From Longibaculum muris (GTDB taxonomy: Bacteria > Bacillota_I > Bacilli_A > Erysipelotrichales > Coprobacillaceae), in contig NZ_SMCQ01000002.1 of the NCBI RefSeq assembly GCF_004343035.1, positions 173,820 to 237,819 on the forward strand: a DNA stretch of 64,000 nt, given 5' to 3'. Under the pieces are notes generated by a model. The model searched no databases and was not told where the DNA came from. It saw nothing but the letters and a program-made list of their open reading frames with translations. A program made the translations under genes and the position numbers. This document shows, piece after piece, positions 10,773 through 19,835 of this stretch; position 1 is the first letter of the stretch, and every line of letters begins with the position of its first letter.

Positions 10773-11609
10773 ATGTTATCAAAGCAAGAACAACGTCATA
10801 TCTATTATGATCATGACTTAAAAATAGAAGCTTATCAGTTAAGTGGAATTGTCCAAAAATTTCCTAATCATTTTCATGAATATTATGTTATTGGTTTTAT
10901 AAAGGGTGGAAGGCGTCATCTTCAATGCAAAGGTCAAGAATATGATCTTGCTAGTAAAGATATGATTCTTTTTAATCCTCATGATAATCATTTTTGTGCA
11001 CCTATTAATGATGAATTACTCGATTATCGTGCTGTTAATATCAATAAAGATATCATGCAAAAAATGGTATATCAAATCACAGGACAAGATTATCTACCAT
11101 ATTTCAAACAAAATGTTGTCTATCAATGTGATATCTCTACATCTATAGATGAATTATATCATGCGATTGTTCATCAAGCAGATAAACTCAAAAAAGAAGA
11201 AACCTTTTTCTTTTTACTAGAACAAATCTTAAAAGATTATAGTGCTCCTTTTCAAGACGTTGCATTACCACAACCACGCATTGAAATTCAATATCTTTGT
11301 GATTATATGAATGAACATTATCAAGAAAATATTAATTTAGATGATCTATGTTCAATGACTCATTTTAGTCAATCTTATTTATTAAGAACTTTTACTAAAC
11401 AAGTAGGAATTTCACCATATCGTTATTTACAAACCATTAGAATTGATCAATCTAAGAAATTATTAGAATCTGGTATACCTCCTGTTGAAGTTGCTCATTT
11501 AACTGGTTTTAGTGATCAAAGTCATTTTACAAATTTCTTTAAAGAATTTATTGGGATTACACCTAAACAATATCAAAATATATTTAAAGAAGGTGATGAA
11601 GATGAATAA
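10773..11609 (+). CDS. AraC-family transcriptional regulator with cupin sensor domain
   Basis: The start follows GGGAGG at good spacing. Residues 25-110 form a cupin-like AraC ligand-binding domain ('HFHEYYVIGFIKGG', with metal- or ligand-type histidines). Residues about 180-275 hold two helix-turn-helix motifs ('DDLCSMTHFSQSYLLRTF' and 'VEVAHLTGFSDQSHFTNFF') and the typical 'ITPKQY' end. The stop overlaps the next start by 8 bases (ATGAATAA), so it is translationally coupled to the EamA transporter and probably controls export of a compound it senses. AraC-EamA-DUF2000 neighbourhoods are familiar in bacteria; the effector is unknown. Confidence 0.92.
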   Translation: MLSKQEQRHIYYDHDLKIEAYQLSGIVQKFPNHFHEYYVIGFIKGGRRHLQCKGQEYDLASKDMILFNPHDNHFCAPINDELLDYRAVNINKDIMQKMVYQITGQDYLPYFKQNVVYQCDISTSIDELYHAIVHQADKLKKEETFFFLLEQILKDYSAPFQDVALPQPRIEIQYLCDYMNEHYQENINLDDLCSMTHFSQSYLLRTFTKQVGISPYRYLQTIRIDQSKKLLESGIPPVEVAHLTGFSDQSHFTNFFKEFIGITPKQYQNIFKEGDEDE

Positions 11610-12510
11610 ATGGATGTATGGTCATTTATCAGCATTTATGACAATCTTTATATGGGGAACGACCTTTATTTCTACAAAAATATTGTTAACTTCATTGACC
11701 CCAATTGAAATCTTATTCATCCGTTTTTTAATTGGTTATGTGACTCTATGGCTTGTCTATCCACAACGTATATCATTAAAACAAAAACAACATGAATATT
11801 ACTTTCTAGCTGCTGGACTTTGTGGTATTACACTCTATTATCTTTTTGAAAATATTGCTTTAACTTATACACTAGCCAGTCATGTTGGTGTCATTATTTC
11901 TATTGCACCTTTTTTTACAGCTATTCTTGCTTACTTCTTTTCGGATGAGAAAAAGCTTAACATTCGTTTTTTTATTGGTTTTATAATTGCGATTATAGGA
12001 GTTTGTATGATTAGCTTTAAAGGTGATGAAAGTTTAAGTTTTAATCTTACTGGTGATTTTCTGGCAATTATCGCTGCAATAATATGGGCTATTTATTCCA
12101 CATTAACTCAAAAAATAGCAAGTTTCCAATATAATACCATTCAATCAACACGTCATATGTTTTTTTATGGATTGATTTTTATGTTACCATTTCTATTGAT
12201 TATGGATTTTCATCCTAAAATATCAACCCTTATCCATCCTTTAATCATATCTAATTTATTATTTTTAGGATTAGGTGCCTCTGCCCTATGTTTTGTAACT
12301 TGGAATTTAGCAGTAAAGATTCTTGGTCCAGTTAAAACCAGTGTTTATATTTATATTGTTCCAGTGATTACAGCTGTGACTTCATTTTTGATTTTAGATG
12401 AAGCTATGAATCAGATGACAATTATTGGTATTATTTTAACATTGATAGGATTATGGTTATCAGAAAAAAGAACAAAGGAGAATCTGGATAATGAATTATG
12501 CAAATTATAA
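11602..12510 (+). CDS. EamA/DMT-family transporter (10 TM)
   Basis: The ATG at 11602 is chosen (302 residues) because AAGGTGATGAAG precedes it; a longer in-frame reading from 11512 would lie inside the AraC gene. The product has ten hydrophobic segments in two five-helix halves: 'MTIFIWGTTFISTKILL' near the N terminus and a second EamA repeat from about residue 150 ('FLAIIAAIIWAIYSTL'). It ends in a short basic tail after 'IGIILTLIGLWLSEK'. The family exports amino acids and metabolites (RhaT/YdcZ-like); the substrate is not deducible. The 3' end overlaps the DUF2000 gene by 20 bases. Confidence 0.9.
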   Translation: MNKWMYGHLSAFMTIFIWGTTFISTKILLTSLTPIEILFIRFLIGYVTLWLVYPQRISLKQKQHEYYFLAAGLCGITLYYLFENIALTYTLASHVGVIISIAPFFTAILAYFFSDEKKLNIRFFIGFIIAIIGVCMISFKGDESLSFNLTGDFLAIIAAIIWAIYSTLTQKIASFQYNTIQSTRHMFFYGLIFMLPFLLIMDFHPKISTLIHPLIISNLLFLGLGASALCFVTWNLAVKILGPVKTSVYIYIVPVITAVTSFLILDEAMNQMTIIGIILTLIGLWLSEKRTKENLDNELCKL

Positions 12511-12913
12511 ATGTGTAATGGTTTTAGATGAAGATTTACCTCAAGGTATTTTATGTAATACATCTGCCATTATGGGAATTACATTAGGAAAATATATAGC
12601 TTCAACAGTTGGGGAAAATGTTGTTGATCAAGATAATTTTTTACATCTAGGTATCATTCAATTTCCTGTTCCTATTCTTAAAGCTTCAAAAGAAAAGATT
12701 AAAGAAATCAGAGAAATGCTTTATGAAGATAAATATCAAGAATTAGTGGTTGTAGACTTTTCAGATGTTGCTCAAAGCTGTAATGATTATCCTGACTTTA
12801 TTGAACTCATGAAAAACACAAAACATCAAGATATAACTTATTTTGGGATTGCTATGTGTGGCGCTAAAAAATTAGTCAATAAGCTAACTGGGAGCTTACC
12901 ATTATTAAGATAA
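12491..12913 (+). CDS. DUF2000 family protein
   Basis: 140 residues, starting inside the end of the EamA gene after AAAGGAG. It matches the DUF2000 pattern: 'KCVMVLDEDLPQGILCNTSA' at the N terminus, a central beta strand 'VVVDFSDVAQSCNDYPDF' and a glycine/lysine-containing C terminus ('AMCGAKKLVNKLTG'). The family resembles the peptidyl-tRNA hydrolase 2 fold, but activity is not established. As last gene of the AraC-EamA operon it probably acts on the same metabolite system. Confidence 0.85.
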   Translation: MNYANYKCVMVLDEDLPQGILCNTSAIMGITLGKYIASTVGENVVDQDNFLHLGIIQFPVPILKASKEKIKEIREMLYEDKYQELVVVDFSDVAQSCNDYPDFIELMKNTKHQDITYFGIAMCGAKKLVNKLTGSLPLLR

Positions 12914-12931
12914 AATTTTCCTAATTAATCG

Positions 12932-12966
12932 ATAATTTCTCATTTATATTGAGAAATTATTTTTTT
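12932..12966 (+). terminator. Terminator of the AraC-EamA-DUF2000 operon
   Basis: Perfect 11-bp stem ATAATTTCTCA/TGAGAAATTAT with a 7-base loop, followed by six T. Confidence 0.92.
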
Positions 12967-12980
12967 ATATCAACAATGAA

Positions 12981-13009
12981 TTGCACTTTTTTATCATGAC
13001 TTTTATAAT
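12981..13009 (+). promoter_or_regulatory. SigA-type promoter of the Cof phosphatase gene
   Basis: TTGCAC (12981-12986), 17-bp spacer, TATAAT (13004-13009), with the start codon 33 bases downstream. Confidence 0.65.
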
Positions 13010-13041
13010 TAAGCTAGAACTTATAGACAAAGGAGTATATT

Positions 13042-13881
13042 ATGGGAAAAATTATATTTATTGATGTTGATGGAACATTGTTAGACTATGAAAACAAGTT
13101 ACCTGCTTCGGCTGATTTAGCTATTAAAAAAGCCAGAGAAAATGGTCATAGAGTCTATATTTGTACAGGAAGAAGTAAAGCAGAAGTTTATGATTACATC
13201 TGGGATATTGGATTAGATGGTATGATTGGTGGAAATGGAAGTTATGTAGAAGATCATGATCATGTTGTGATGCATCAGTTAATTATCAAAGAACAATGTC
13301 AACATATTGTTGATTGGTTAAAAGCAAGACATTTAGAATTTTATCTAGAAAGTAATAATGGATTATTTGCAAGTGAAAACTTTGAAGAAAAAGGTAATCC
13401 AGTGATTAAACTTTATGCTCAAAGAAAAGGGAAAGATGATGCTGATCACGCGACTGTGAGAACTATTTTCCCAGAAATGATTTTTGGTGGAGAATTATAT
13501 CGTGATGATGTGAATAAGGTGAGCTTTATTTTAAATAGTTATCAAGATCATCTTGATTCTATTGAAGAATTTCCTGATTTAAAACCTGGAACATGGGGAG
13601 GAAAAGGTGAAATTGCATTGTTTGGTGATTTAGGTGTAAAAGATATTACCAAAGCTCATGCGATTGATGAATTATTGAAATATCTTGGTGCGAAAAAAGA
13701 AGATACATTGGCTTTTGGTGATGCTAAAGTTGATATTCCAATGTTGGAATATTGTGAAATTGGAGTTGCTATGGGTAGTGGTGGAGATGAAATCAAAGCC
13801 ATGGCTGATTATGTGACTGATGATGTCGATAAAGACGGTTTATACAAAGCGTTTATACACTTTGGATTAATTGAAGAATAG
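13042..13881 (+). CDS. Cof-type HAD phosphatase
   Basis: 279 residues after AAGGAG. Motif I 'IFIDVDGTLLDYE' is at residues 4-16, motif II 'ICTGRS' near residue 47, and motifs III/IV 'KAHAIDELLKYLG' and 'LAFGDAKVDIPMLEY' near residues 210-240, followed by 'GVAMGSGGDEIKAMADYVT'. This is the Cof/YidA group with a large C2 cap, usually acting on sugar phosphates, flavin or pyridoxal phosphates. Its substrate is not predictable. Monocistronic, between its own promoter and terminator. Confidence 0.9.
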   Translation: MGKIIFIDVDGTLLDYENKLPASADLAIKKARENGHRVYICTGRSKAEVYDYIWDIGLDGMIGGNGSYVEDHDHVVMHQLIIKEQCQHIVDWLKARHLEFYLESNNGLFASENFEEKGNPVIKLYAQRKGKDDADHATVRTIFPEMIFGGELYRDDVNKVSFILNSYQDHLDSIEEFPDLKPGTWGGKGEIALFGDLGVKDITKAHAIDELLKYLGAKKEDTLAFGDAKVDIPMLEYCEIGVAMGSGGDEIKAMADYVTDDVDKDGLYKAFIHFGLIEE

Positions 13882-13885
13882 AACA

Positions 13886-13927
13886 AAAAAGTTTAGAAAG
13901 CATATATCAACGTTTTCTAAACTTTTT
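13886..13927 (+). terminator. Terminator of the Cof phosphatase gene
   Basis: Long stem AAAAAGTTTAGAAA/TTTCTAAACTTTTT with a 14-base loop. The A/T arms let it work in either direction, though the next minus-strand gene ends 100 bases further on. Confidence 0.8.
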
Positions 13928-14027
13928 ATATTTTCATCAATAAATCACTTTTTTTCACAGTATGCCAATGAATTGAAATAAAGACATCATGTAAAAAACT
14001 TTGTATTCTTATAAGTAAAACAATCAT

Positions 14028-15245
14028 TTATTTTGAATGAGGCATTTCTCCAGCCCACTCAAATCCTTTTTTAGCAATAATCACAGCAATCAATTCATTA
14101 ATAACCGCTGCAGCTGCAATTGTCCCTTGAATAATTTTGGCACACTCTGGGGCAGGCCCTGCTAAACTAGAAGCTGCAATTCCTGTAAAAACTAAGGAAA
14201 CACCAGAGTGAGGTAATAATGTCAAACCTAAATATTTTTTAACTGTTTGTGGACAATGGGTTATTGAGGCTCCAAAATAAGCACCAAAATACTTTCCTAA
14301 AGCTCTTGCAATAATATAAATTGCAGTAAACAATCCTGCTTGAAAGATCAAATGATAATCAAGTGGTGCTCCTAAATTTAAAATCACAACAACGATTGAA
14401 AAACCAAGAATAGGATTGAATTGTTTCATAAGTTCATCTAAAGCGGTACTTGTTATGATATTAGAAAAGGCTGTTGAAAATGCCATTCCAATTAACATAA
14501 AGTTTAAAAGTGGACTAGGTAACATATGATAATTAATGATCATTCCAATAAAAGATGCAAACAAAATAGAAATCAATAAAACAATAAATCTTGTTTGAGA
14601 TGATTTCACTCTATTCATAATCAATCCACTTATTATCCCAACAATAGCACCAATAATAAGTGGTAAAATAACAACCAATACACTCATATAAATCGGTATA
14701 TCTTGAGAAGATATATGACTACTCACAATTGTCATCGTCGTAAAGAAAACAATCACTCCAACCATATCATCTAAAGCAGCCATAGGAATTAAAGTTTTGG
14801 TAACTGGACCATCTGTCTTAAATTCTCTTACAATGGATAAAGCTGGAGCTGGGGCTGTTGCTAAAGCAATACCTCCAAATAAAAAAGCTAAATAAAGTGG
14901 AATATTCATAAAATAAAAAGTGAGGACAAAAACAAGAGAAACAAATAAAAATGTTCCTAATGATTGGGTAAGTGTTGTAATCATAATTTGTTTACCAGCA
15001 CTCTTGATCTTTTTCCATACCAACTCCGTTCCAATCATCAACCCAACAGCACATTCCAAAATATGTCCAATTCTTTCATAAACAACTGAATTTAATAAAG
15101 ATTGATTGATTAATCCTAAAGCATGAGGACCTAAGATCATTCCAGCTAATAGCCAACCTAAAATAGCTGGTAATTTTATTTTTGAAACCAATTTACCTAA
15201 AACAATTGCTAATGCAAAAGCAATTAAAAACCTTATAATCAACAT
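14028..15245 (-). CDS. CPA2-type cation/proton antiporter (Kef/NapA-like membrane domain)
   Basis: 405 residues, almost entirely 11-13 hydrophobic segments. The N terminus 'KLPAILGWLLAGMILGPHAL' and the segment 'GGIALATAPAPALSIVREFKTDGPVTKTLIPMAALDDMVGV' region (residues about 125-165, with paired acidic residues near 'AALDDMVGV') are characteristic of Na+/H+ exchanger family proteins. There is no C-terminal TrkA-N/RCK domain, so it is a bare membrane exchanger. It starts 2 bases after the TetR gene, so the two form one operon under the TetR operator. Cation specificity is unknown. Confidence 0.88.
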   Translation of the reverse strand: MLIIRFLIAFALAIVLGKLVSKIKLPAILGWLLAGMILGPHALGLINQSLLNSVVYERIGHILECAVGLMIGTELVWKKIKSAGKQIMITTLTQSLGTFLFVSLVFVLTFYFMNIPLYLAFLFGGIALATAPAPALSIVREFKTDGPVTKTLIPMAALDDMVGVIVFFTTMTIVSSHISSQDIPIYMSVLVVILPLIIGAIVGIISGLIMNRVKSSQTRFIVLLISILFASFIGMIINYHMLPSPLLNFMLIGMAFSTAFSNIITSTALDELMKQFNPILGFSIVVVILNLGAPLDYHLIFQAGLFTAIYIIARALGKYFGAYFGASITHCPQTVKKYLGLTLLPHSGVSLVFTGIAASSLAGPAPECAKIIQGTIAAAAVINELIAVIIAKKGFEWAGEMPHSK

Positions 15246-15247
15246 GA

Positions 15248-15853
15248 TTAGACTTCCTTTCTTACAATACCATAAAACATCATATCAAACCACTTTAATA
15301 ATAATTCTTCATGTTGATGAATAATTTCATCAAAGTCTATACCTTCTTCAATCTTTTGACAAAAATAATCATTAAATGAATTTTGCATAATATTATAATA
15401 TTCTAATGCTGTTTGATAAGTGATGTTCTCTCTTAACTGAACATGATTTAAAGCATTTTTAAAGACCTTAAGATTTAATTCATTAAAATCCTTTTTTATA
15501 ATAGCTACTTCTCTTTTCAAATGTTGTGGTGTTCTTAAAAGCGTATTAAAAAAGATTCCCCGCAAATGTGGATATTCTTTAAAAAAAGAAATTCTATACT
15601 GCATATATATTTCCATATTATATTCATCTCTTGTCGCATAATGTTCCATCATTTTTTCAAAACATATCCTAACACATTCTAAATACAATTCATCTTTATC
15701 TTTAAAATAATGATAAATAATACCCTTAGAAATATTTCCGATCTGACAAATATGATTCATTGAAGCTTTCTCATAACTCTTATCATTAAATTCCTGCAAA
15801 GCACTTTCAATGATTTTCATCCGCATAACCTTTGTCATTTCTTCTCTTTTCAT
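15248..15853 (-). CDS. TetR/AcrR-family repressor of the antiporter operon
   Basis: 201 residues after GAAGGAAG. The N-terminal helix-turn-helix at residues 10-55 includes 'IIESALQEFNDKSYEKASM' and 'GNISKGIIYHYFKDKDELY', the TetR signature. The C-terminal ligand domain is all-helical and not assignable. It is the first gene of a two-gene operon with the antiporter. An 18-bp palindrome sits over the likely transcription start, so autoregulation is very probable. The inducing ligand or ion is unknown. Confidence 0.92.
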   Translation of the reverse strand: MKREEMTKVMRMKIIESALQEFNDKSYEKASMNHICQIGNISKGIIYHYFKDKDELYLECVRICFEKMMEHYATRDEYNMEIYMQYRISFFKEYPHLRGIFFNTLLRTPQHLKREVAIIKKDFNELNLKVFKNALNHVQLRENITYQTALEYYNIMQNSFNDYFCQKIEEGIDFDEIIHQHEELLLKWFDMMFYGIVRKEV

Positions 15854-15867
15854 ATTATCTTCCTTTC

Positions 15868-15895
15868 ATTGACCATGTGGTCAATATTTATTATA
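15868..15895 (-). promoter_or_regulatory. TetR operator overlapping start site, with -10 box
   Basis: Positions 15868-15885 are a perfect palindrome ATTGACCA-TG-TGGTCAAT, typical of TetR/AcrR operators. On the minus strand a TATAAT (15890-15895) lies 4 bases upstream, so transcription should begin inside the palindrome. A weak -35 (TTTTCA) is at 15912-15917. Binding here would block RNA polymerase. Confidence 0.8.
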
Positions 15896-15936
15896 GCACA
15901 ATATAAAAAAATGAAAAGGTCTATTACTAACTCTTT

Positions 15937-16828
15937 TCATTCTTGATTTACATTTATTGTATGATAAAAACAATAACATTGTTTTGTCTGTTTAGCTTGA
16001 TACAATGCTTCATCAGCATGAGCTAATAGTTCTTCAAATGATTTACCATCTTGCAAATAGAGAGCAATTCCAAGACTATTAGAACAAGTCATTTTGTCAT
16101 TATGACAAAATAGTAAATCATTGATTCGTTCTATTAAATATTGTTCATTCTCAATATTTTGTACAAAAAGAATAAATTCATCACCACCAAATCTCCCTAC
16201 AATATCATCTTGATGAAATGTTATTTTAAGTTTTTCAGATAATTTTAATATCATTTCATCACCCATTATATGACCATAAGTATCATTAACATGTTTAAAA
16301 TTATCAATATCTAAAACAATCAAAGCATGCTTTTGTTGTGGATATTCCTTCAATCTTTTTTTAATAAAATGTGCAGCGGATTGTTTATTATACAAGCCAG
16401 TAAATCCATCATACATAATAGCTGATTGTAAGGCAATATTCTTTCTTTTTAATTGATCAATATCAGTAATGACCCCTATCATCTTTATAGGAATACCTTG
16501 ATGTATAATTGGTGTAACATCTAATTTACACCATTTATACTCTGAATTTCCTGCTCTCATTCTAGCTTCATAGGATGTACTTTTGCCTTGAAAAATAGAG
16601 TGATACTGCTTTTTGATAATCTTCAGGAGTGAATTGACTATACTTCCTTACATCATTTAAGATTTTTTCTCCTGGGACACCAAAAATATCTTCAGAATTT
16701 TCAAAGACTGTATATAATTGATTGACGATATCTACTTCAAAAACACATACATTAGCAGCCTTTAAAGCAATATCAAGTCATATCTTATAATCTTCAAGCT
16801 GATTTTCATAATTATTATCTATTCGCAT
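15937..16828 (-). pseudogene. PAS-GGDEF diguanylate cyclase broken by a nonsense codon and a frameshift
   Basis: From an ATG at 16828 (AGAAGGA upstream) the reading is 'MRIDNNYENQLEDYKI', then TGA at 16778-16780, then PAS-like sequence 'LDIALKAANVCVFEVD' continuing in the same frame. A second lesion is in a run of five A (16610-16614 as T on the plus strand): removing one A joins 'FTPEDYQK' to 'QYHSIFQGKSTSYEARM', which runs straight into the open reading frame that starts with 'MRAGNSEYKWCKLDVTP'. That intact part (15937-16560, 207 residues) completes the PAS C-cap and has a GGDEF domain with 'RFGGDEFILF'. No RxxD inhibitory site is seen. The GGDEF fragment could still be made from an internal start, but no good ribosome site precedes it. 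Confidence 0.8.
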
Positions 16829-16900
16829 ATTATCAGATATTCCTTCTTTATTTCATTATACAAGTTCAAAGAAATACTTGCAATGAAATGAAATGGATTC

Positions 16901-16927
16901 AAAAAAAAGACCAGTTAAACTGATCTT
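16901..16927 (-). terminator. Terminator of the PLP-enzyme gene
   Basis: On the minus strand a 10-bp stem (AAGATCAGTT/AACTGGTCTT, one G-U pair) overlaps the stop codon and is followed by eight T. Confidence 0.8.
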
Positions 16928-18098
16928 AATGATTTGAATATGCTTTCTCTAATGCTTGTTTTATATCTTCTACTAGTAATTCTGGTTCTTCTAAACCTAA
17001 ATACATTCTTATATGTCCAATATTCAAGCCTCTTTGTTTTAATTCTTCTTCATTATTCCCTTTAAAAACTGGCATCGCAAGACTTTCAAAGCCACCCCAA
17101 CTATAGGCTAGAGTAAAATGATTTAAAGAATCAATAAAAGTTTTAATAATTTGGGGATTAGCATCCTTTAATTCAAATCCAAGTAAACTACTATAACCTT
17201 TTAAATAAGTTTTAGCTAATGCTCGTTGTGAAGATGAAGCCACTAAAGGATGATAAACATGTTGAATACATGGATGATTTTGTAAATAAGTAATCACTTG
17301 TTTGGTAGTTTCTTGTTGTGATTTCATACGCACAGGCAATGTTCTTAAACCTCGAATAGCAAGCCATGCATTCATAGGAGCCATTGTTGCCCCAACAAGA
17401 ATTTGTCCAAAGTCATCAATCTTCTTCATAAGTTTCTGATTGGTTACAACAATGCCACCAACAATATCACTATGTCCACCAATATACTTAGAACATGAAT
17501 GAATCACAACATCTATTCCATATTCTAAAGGATTTTGAAATAATGGGGTTGACCAAGTATTATCAATGACTGTATAAATTCCTTTTTCTTTTGCTACGTC
17601 AGCAATCATTTTTAAATCTAATAATTCAAATTTTTGTGATGATGGACTTTCAAAATAAATCATCTTCGTATTATCTTGAATATAATCAAAAATTTCACTT
17701 GTTTCACAAACATCTATTTTACTACTTTCAACCCCAAAACGTTTTAAACTTTGAATCAATTTTACTGATGAACCATAAACAGTATTAACAATAATCACAT
17801 GTTCATCTTTATTGATTAAACTTAAGATTGTTGCTGAAATAGCCCCCATTCCAGAAGCATAACTTCTTGCACATTCACCTTTTTCTAATCTTGCAATTTT
17901 CTTTTCTAAGATTTCTAAAGTTGGATTATCTCCTCTTGTATATGTATACGCATGTTGTCCATGAGCATTCACCTCTACATAATGATCAAAATTTTTAAAT
18001 TGAAATGTTGATGTTTGAACTATCTCTGGTGACACACTTAAATAATCCTTTTCCCAGTTGTGTTCTACTTCTAAACAAACATTATCTAAATCTCTCAC
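16926..18098 (-). CDS. PLP-dependent trans-sulfuration family enzyme (cystathionine gamma-synthase/lyase or methionine gamma-lyase type)
   Basis: 390 residues; the start is GTG at 18098 with GAGG nine bases upstream. The fold-type I Cys/Met metabolism signature is present: 'YTRGDNPTLEILEKKIARLE' near residue 53, 'ASGMGAISATILSL' near 83, the cofactor aspartate in 'TVIDNTWSTPLFQNPL', and the PLP lysine in 'HSCSKYIGGHSDIVGG' near residue 203. Family members make or cleave cystathionine, homocysteine or methionine thioethers; which one cannot be decided from motifs alone. The gene stands alone, with its own terminator. It fits the other sulfur genes here (metNIQ, cysK), although it is not linked to them. 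Confidence 0.85.
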   Translation of the reverse strand: MRDLDNVCLEVEHNWEKDYLSVSPEIVQTSTFQFKNFDHYVEVNAHGQHAYTYTRGDNPTLEILEKKIARLEKGECARSYASGMGAISATILSLINKDEHVIIVNTVYGSSVKLIQSLKRFGVESSKIDVCETSEIFDYIQDNTKMIYFESPSSQKFELLDLKMIADVAKEKGIYTVIDNTWSTPLFQNPLEYGIDVVIHSCSKYIGGHSDIVGGIVVTNQKLMKKIDDFGQILVGATMAPMNAWLAIRGLRTLPVRMKSQQETTKQVITYLQNHPCIQHVYHPLVASSSQRALAKTYLKGYSSLLGFELKDANPQIIKTFIDSLNHFTLAYSWGGFESLAMPVFKGNNEEELKQRGLNIGHIRMYLGLEEPELLVEDIKQALEKAYSNH

Positions 18099-18136
18099 TT
18101 TTTATACCTCATTTCTTATTTTCTTTATTATAACAT

Positions 18137-18160
18137 AAAAAAACTACTCACAAAGAGTAG
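18137..18160 (-). terminator. Terminator of the DUF2871 gene
   Basis: Minus-strand stem CTACTC/GAGTAG with a 5-base loop followed by seven T, just past the stop codon. Confidence 0.75.
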
Positions 18161-18164
18161 AATT

Positions 18165-18584
18165 TTATGCATCTTCTTGAGTTACTTTCAATAAAGTTAT
18201 CATTAATAAAATTAAACCAATTCCTAAGAAAATATGTCCAATTCCAGCCATTCCAGAAATCGCTGCACTCATACCACTTGTTAGTGTCATAGTCAAAACT
18301 TGCGTCATTCCTCTTATAACCATCATAATAACAGTTAATAATAAACCAATATTATAAATTATCATAAACTGTGAAAAACGTTTTTCTTTTAATAATGGCA
18401 AGTTTTTTACAAACAAGGCTAAAATCATAAACATAAAGACACCAAGTACCATTAAATGCACATGAACATCAGCAAGTACTGTTACTCCTGTAAAACCATT
18501 AAACTTTGTAAACTCACGATAAAAGACTCCACCTATCAATGCTAATATAACATAAAAGAAAGCTATTCTTATCATCTTTTTCAT
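18165..18584 (-). CDS. DUF2871-like membrane protein (4 TM)
   Basis: 139 residues after GTGAGGAC. Four hydrophobic segments: residues 5-23, 40-62, 72-92 and 108-132. Two conserved-looking histidines sit at the start of helix 2 ('ADVHVHLMVLGVFMFM') and one in helix 4 ('GMAGIGHIFLGIGLILL'), the pattern of DUF2871 proteins, a relative of small heme-copper-like integral membrane families. No function is established. It is transcribed alone, between the redox operon and the PLP enzyme. Confidence 0.65.
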   Translation of the reverse strand: MKKMIRIAFFYVILALIGGVFYREFTKFNGFTGVTVLADVHVHLMVLGVFMFMILALFVKNLPLLKEKRFSQFMIIYNIGLLLTVIMMVIRGMTQVLTMTLTSGMSAAISGMAGIGHIFLGIGLILLMITLLKVTQEDA

Positions 18585-18653
18585 ATCTAGTCCTCACTTT
18601 CTTTATTATTATAACGTAGAGTTTTTATTTTTTAAATCAATATGCTTATAGAA

Positions 18654-19835
18654 TTATAAACACATACAATAAATGTGTGCACAATCTTCCTTCGTTAATT
18701 GACGATATGCTCTTGGTAATGACTTTTCACCTTTGGTTGCTTTTTCAACCATTTCTTCAATTGGAAGATTTTTAATTCCTAATTCAGATAAATGAACAGG
18801 TAATCCCAACTCATCTTTAATAAAATTTTGTAAAGCATCAATAGCTTGATATGCCACTTCCACCTTATCATTTCCATCTTCCACACCCATGACATTGACT
18901 CCAAATCTTGCAAAATCATTCGCAACACTTTGATCTCTATCCAATAAATATTTCATCCATTTTGGAGTTAAAATAGCAAGTCCTAATCCATGAGTTAAAT
19001 CTAATGTCGAAGAAAATTGTTCTAAAGCATGTAAAGATGCTTGTGTTTTAAAACCTGATGTACAAAAGCTATTCAATGCCCAACTGGCTGCCCAAAGCAT
19101 GGTTGCACGTGCTTCGTAATTTTCTGGTTCTTTTATAGCTATCGGTAATTTTTGACGAACTGTTTTTAAAAGAGTTTCCACAACATTGAATTGTAATGGA
19201 TATTTATCAGCATTAACAAAGTAATTCATATCAAACAAATGAGCCATAATATCAAAACCACCACATGCAGTTTGATGAGGAGGAACACTAAAGGTATTTG
19301 TAGGATCTAGAAAGGCTGCTTTAGGTCGGATAGCTTTTCCATTGATTCCACTTTTTACTCCCAGTTCTACATTAGCAATGACACATGATTTATCCATTTC
19401 ACTTCCTGTTGAAGCAATTGTTGGCATTGCAATAACTGCCAAAGCATCTTTCCAAGATACTTTTCCTTCAATCAAATCCCAAATATTATCACTATCTGAC
19501 AATGCTGTTGCAGCAATCGCTTTACAACAATCAATCGTTGAACCTCCACCAATGGCTAAAACAGTTTGAATATCATTTTCTTTACAGATCTTAACACCTT
19601 TATTCACAGTTGTATGCCTAGGATTAGGTTCAACTGCTCCTAATTCAAAGACTTGGATATGGTTTGATTCAAGTTCATCAATGACGTTTTGATAAAGTGA
19701 TGAATTTTTAATAAAATTACCACCATGAGCAATTAAAACTTTGTTACCATATTTTAAAACTTCTTTATGTAAATGTGATAATTGATTTTTTCCAAAATAG
19801 ACTTTTGTAGTGTTTTGAAATTGAAAATCATTCAT
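18654..19835 (-). CDS. Iron-containing alcohol dehydrogenase (butanol dehydrogenase/YqhD type)
   Basis: 393 residues after GGAGGAAG. The NAD(P) loop 'AIGGGSTIDCCKAIA' is near residue 93. The metal site is represented by the Asp and His in 'GGFDIMAHLFD', and by the His residues of 'SLHALEQF' and 'DLTHGLGLAILTP'. C-terminal 'TKGEKSLPRAYRQLTKEDC' is typical of the BDH subgroup. Expected reaction is NAD(P)H-dependent aldehyde reduction to alcohol. It is the last gene of a tight six-gene minus-strand operon and overlaps the flavodoxin-like gene by 4 bases (ATGA). Confidence 0.9.
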   Translation of the reverse strand: MNDFQFQNTTKVYFGKNQLSHLHKEVLKYGNKVLIAHGGNFIKNSSLYQNVIDELESNHIQVFELGAVEPNPRHTTVNKGVKICKENDIQTVLAIGGGSTIDCCKAIAATALSDSDNIWDLIEGKVSWKDALAVIAMPTIASTGSEMDKSCVIANVELGVKSGINGKAIRPKAAFLDPTNTFSVPPHQTACGGFDIMAHLFDMNYFVNADKYPLQFNVVETLLKTVRQKLPIAIKEPENYEARATMLWAASWALNSFCTSGFKTQASLHALEQFSSTLDLTHGLGLAILTPKWMKYLLDRDQSVANDFARFGVNVMGVEDGNDKVEVAYQAIDALQNFIKDELGLPVHLSELGIKNLPIEEMVEKATKGEKSLPRAYRQLTKEDCAHIYCMCL

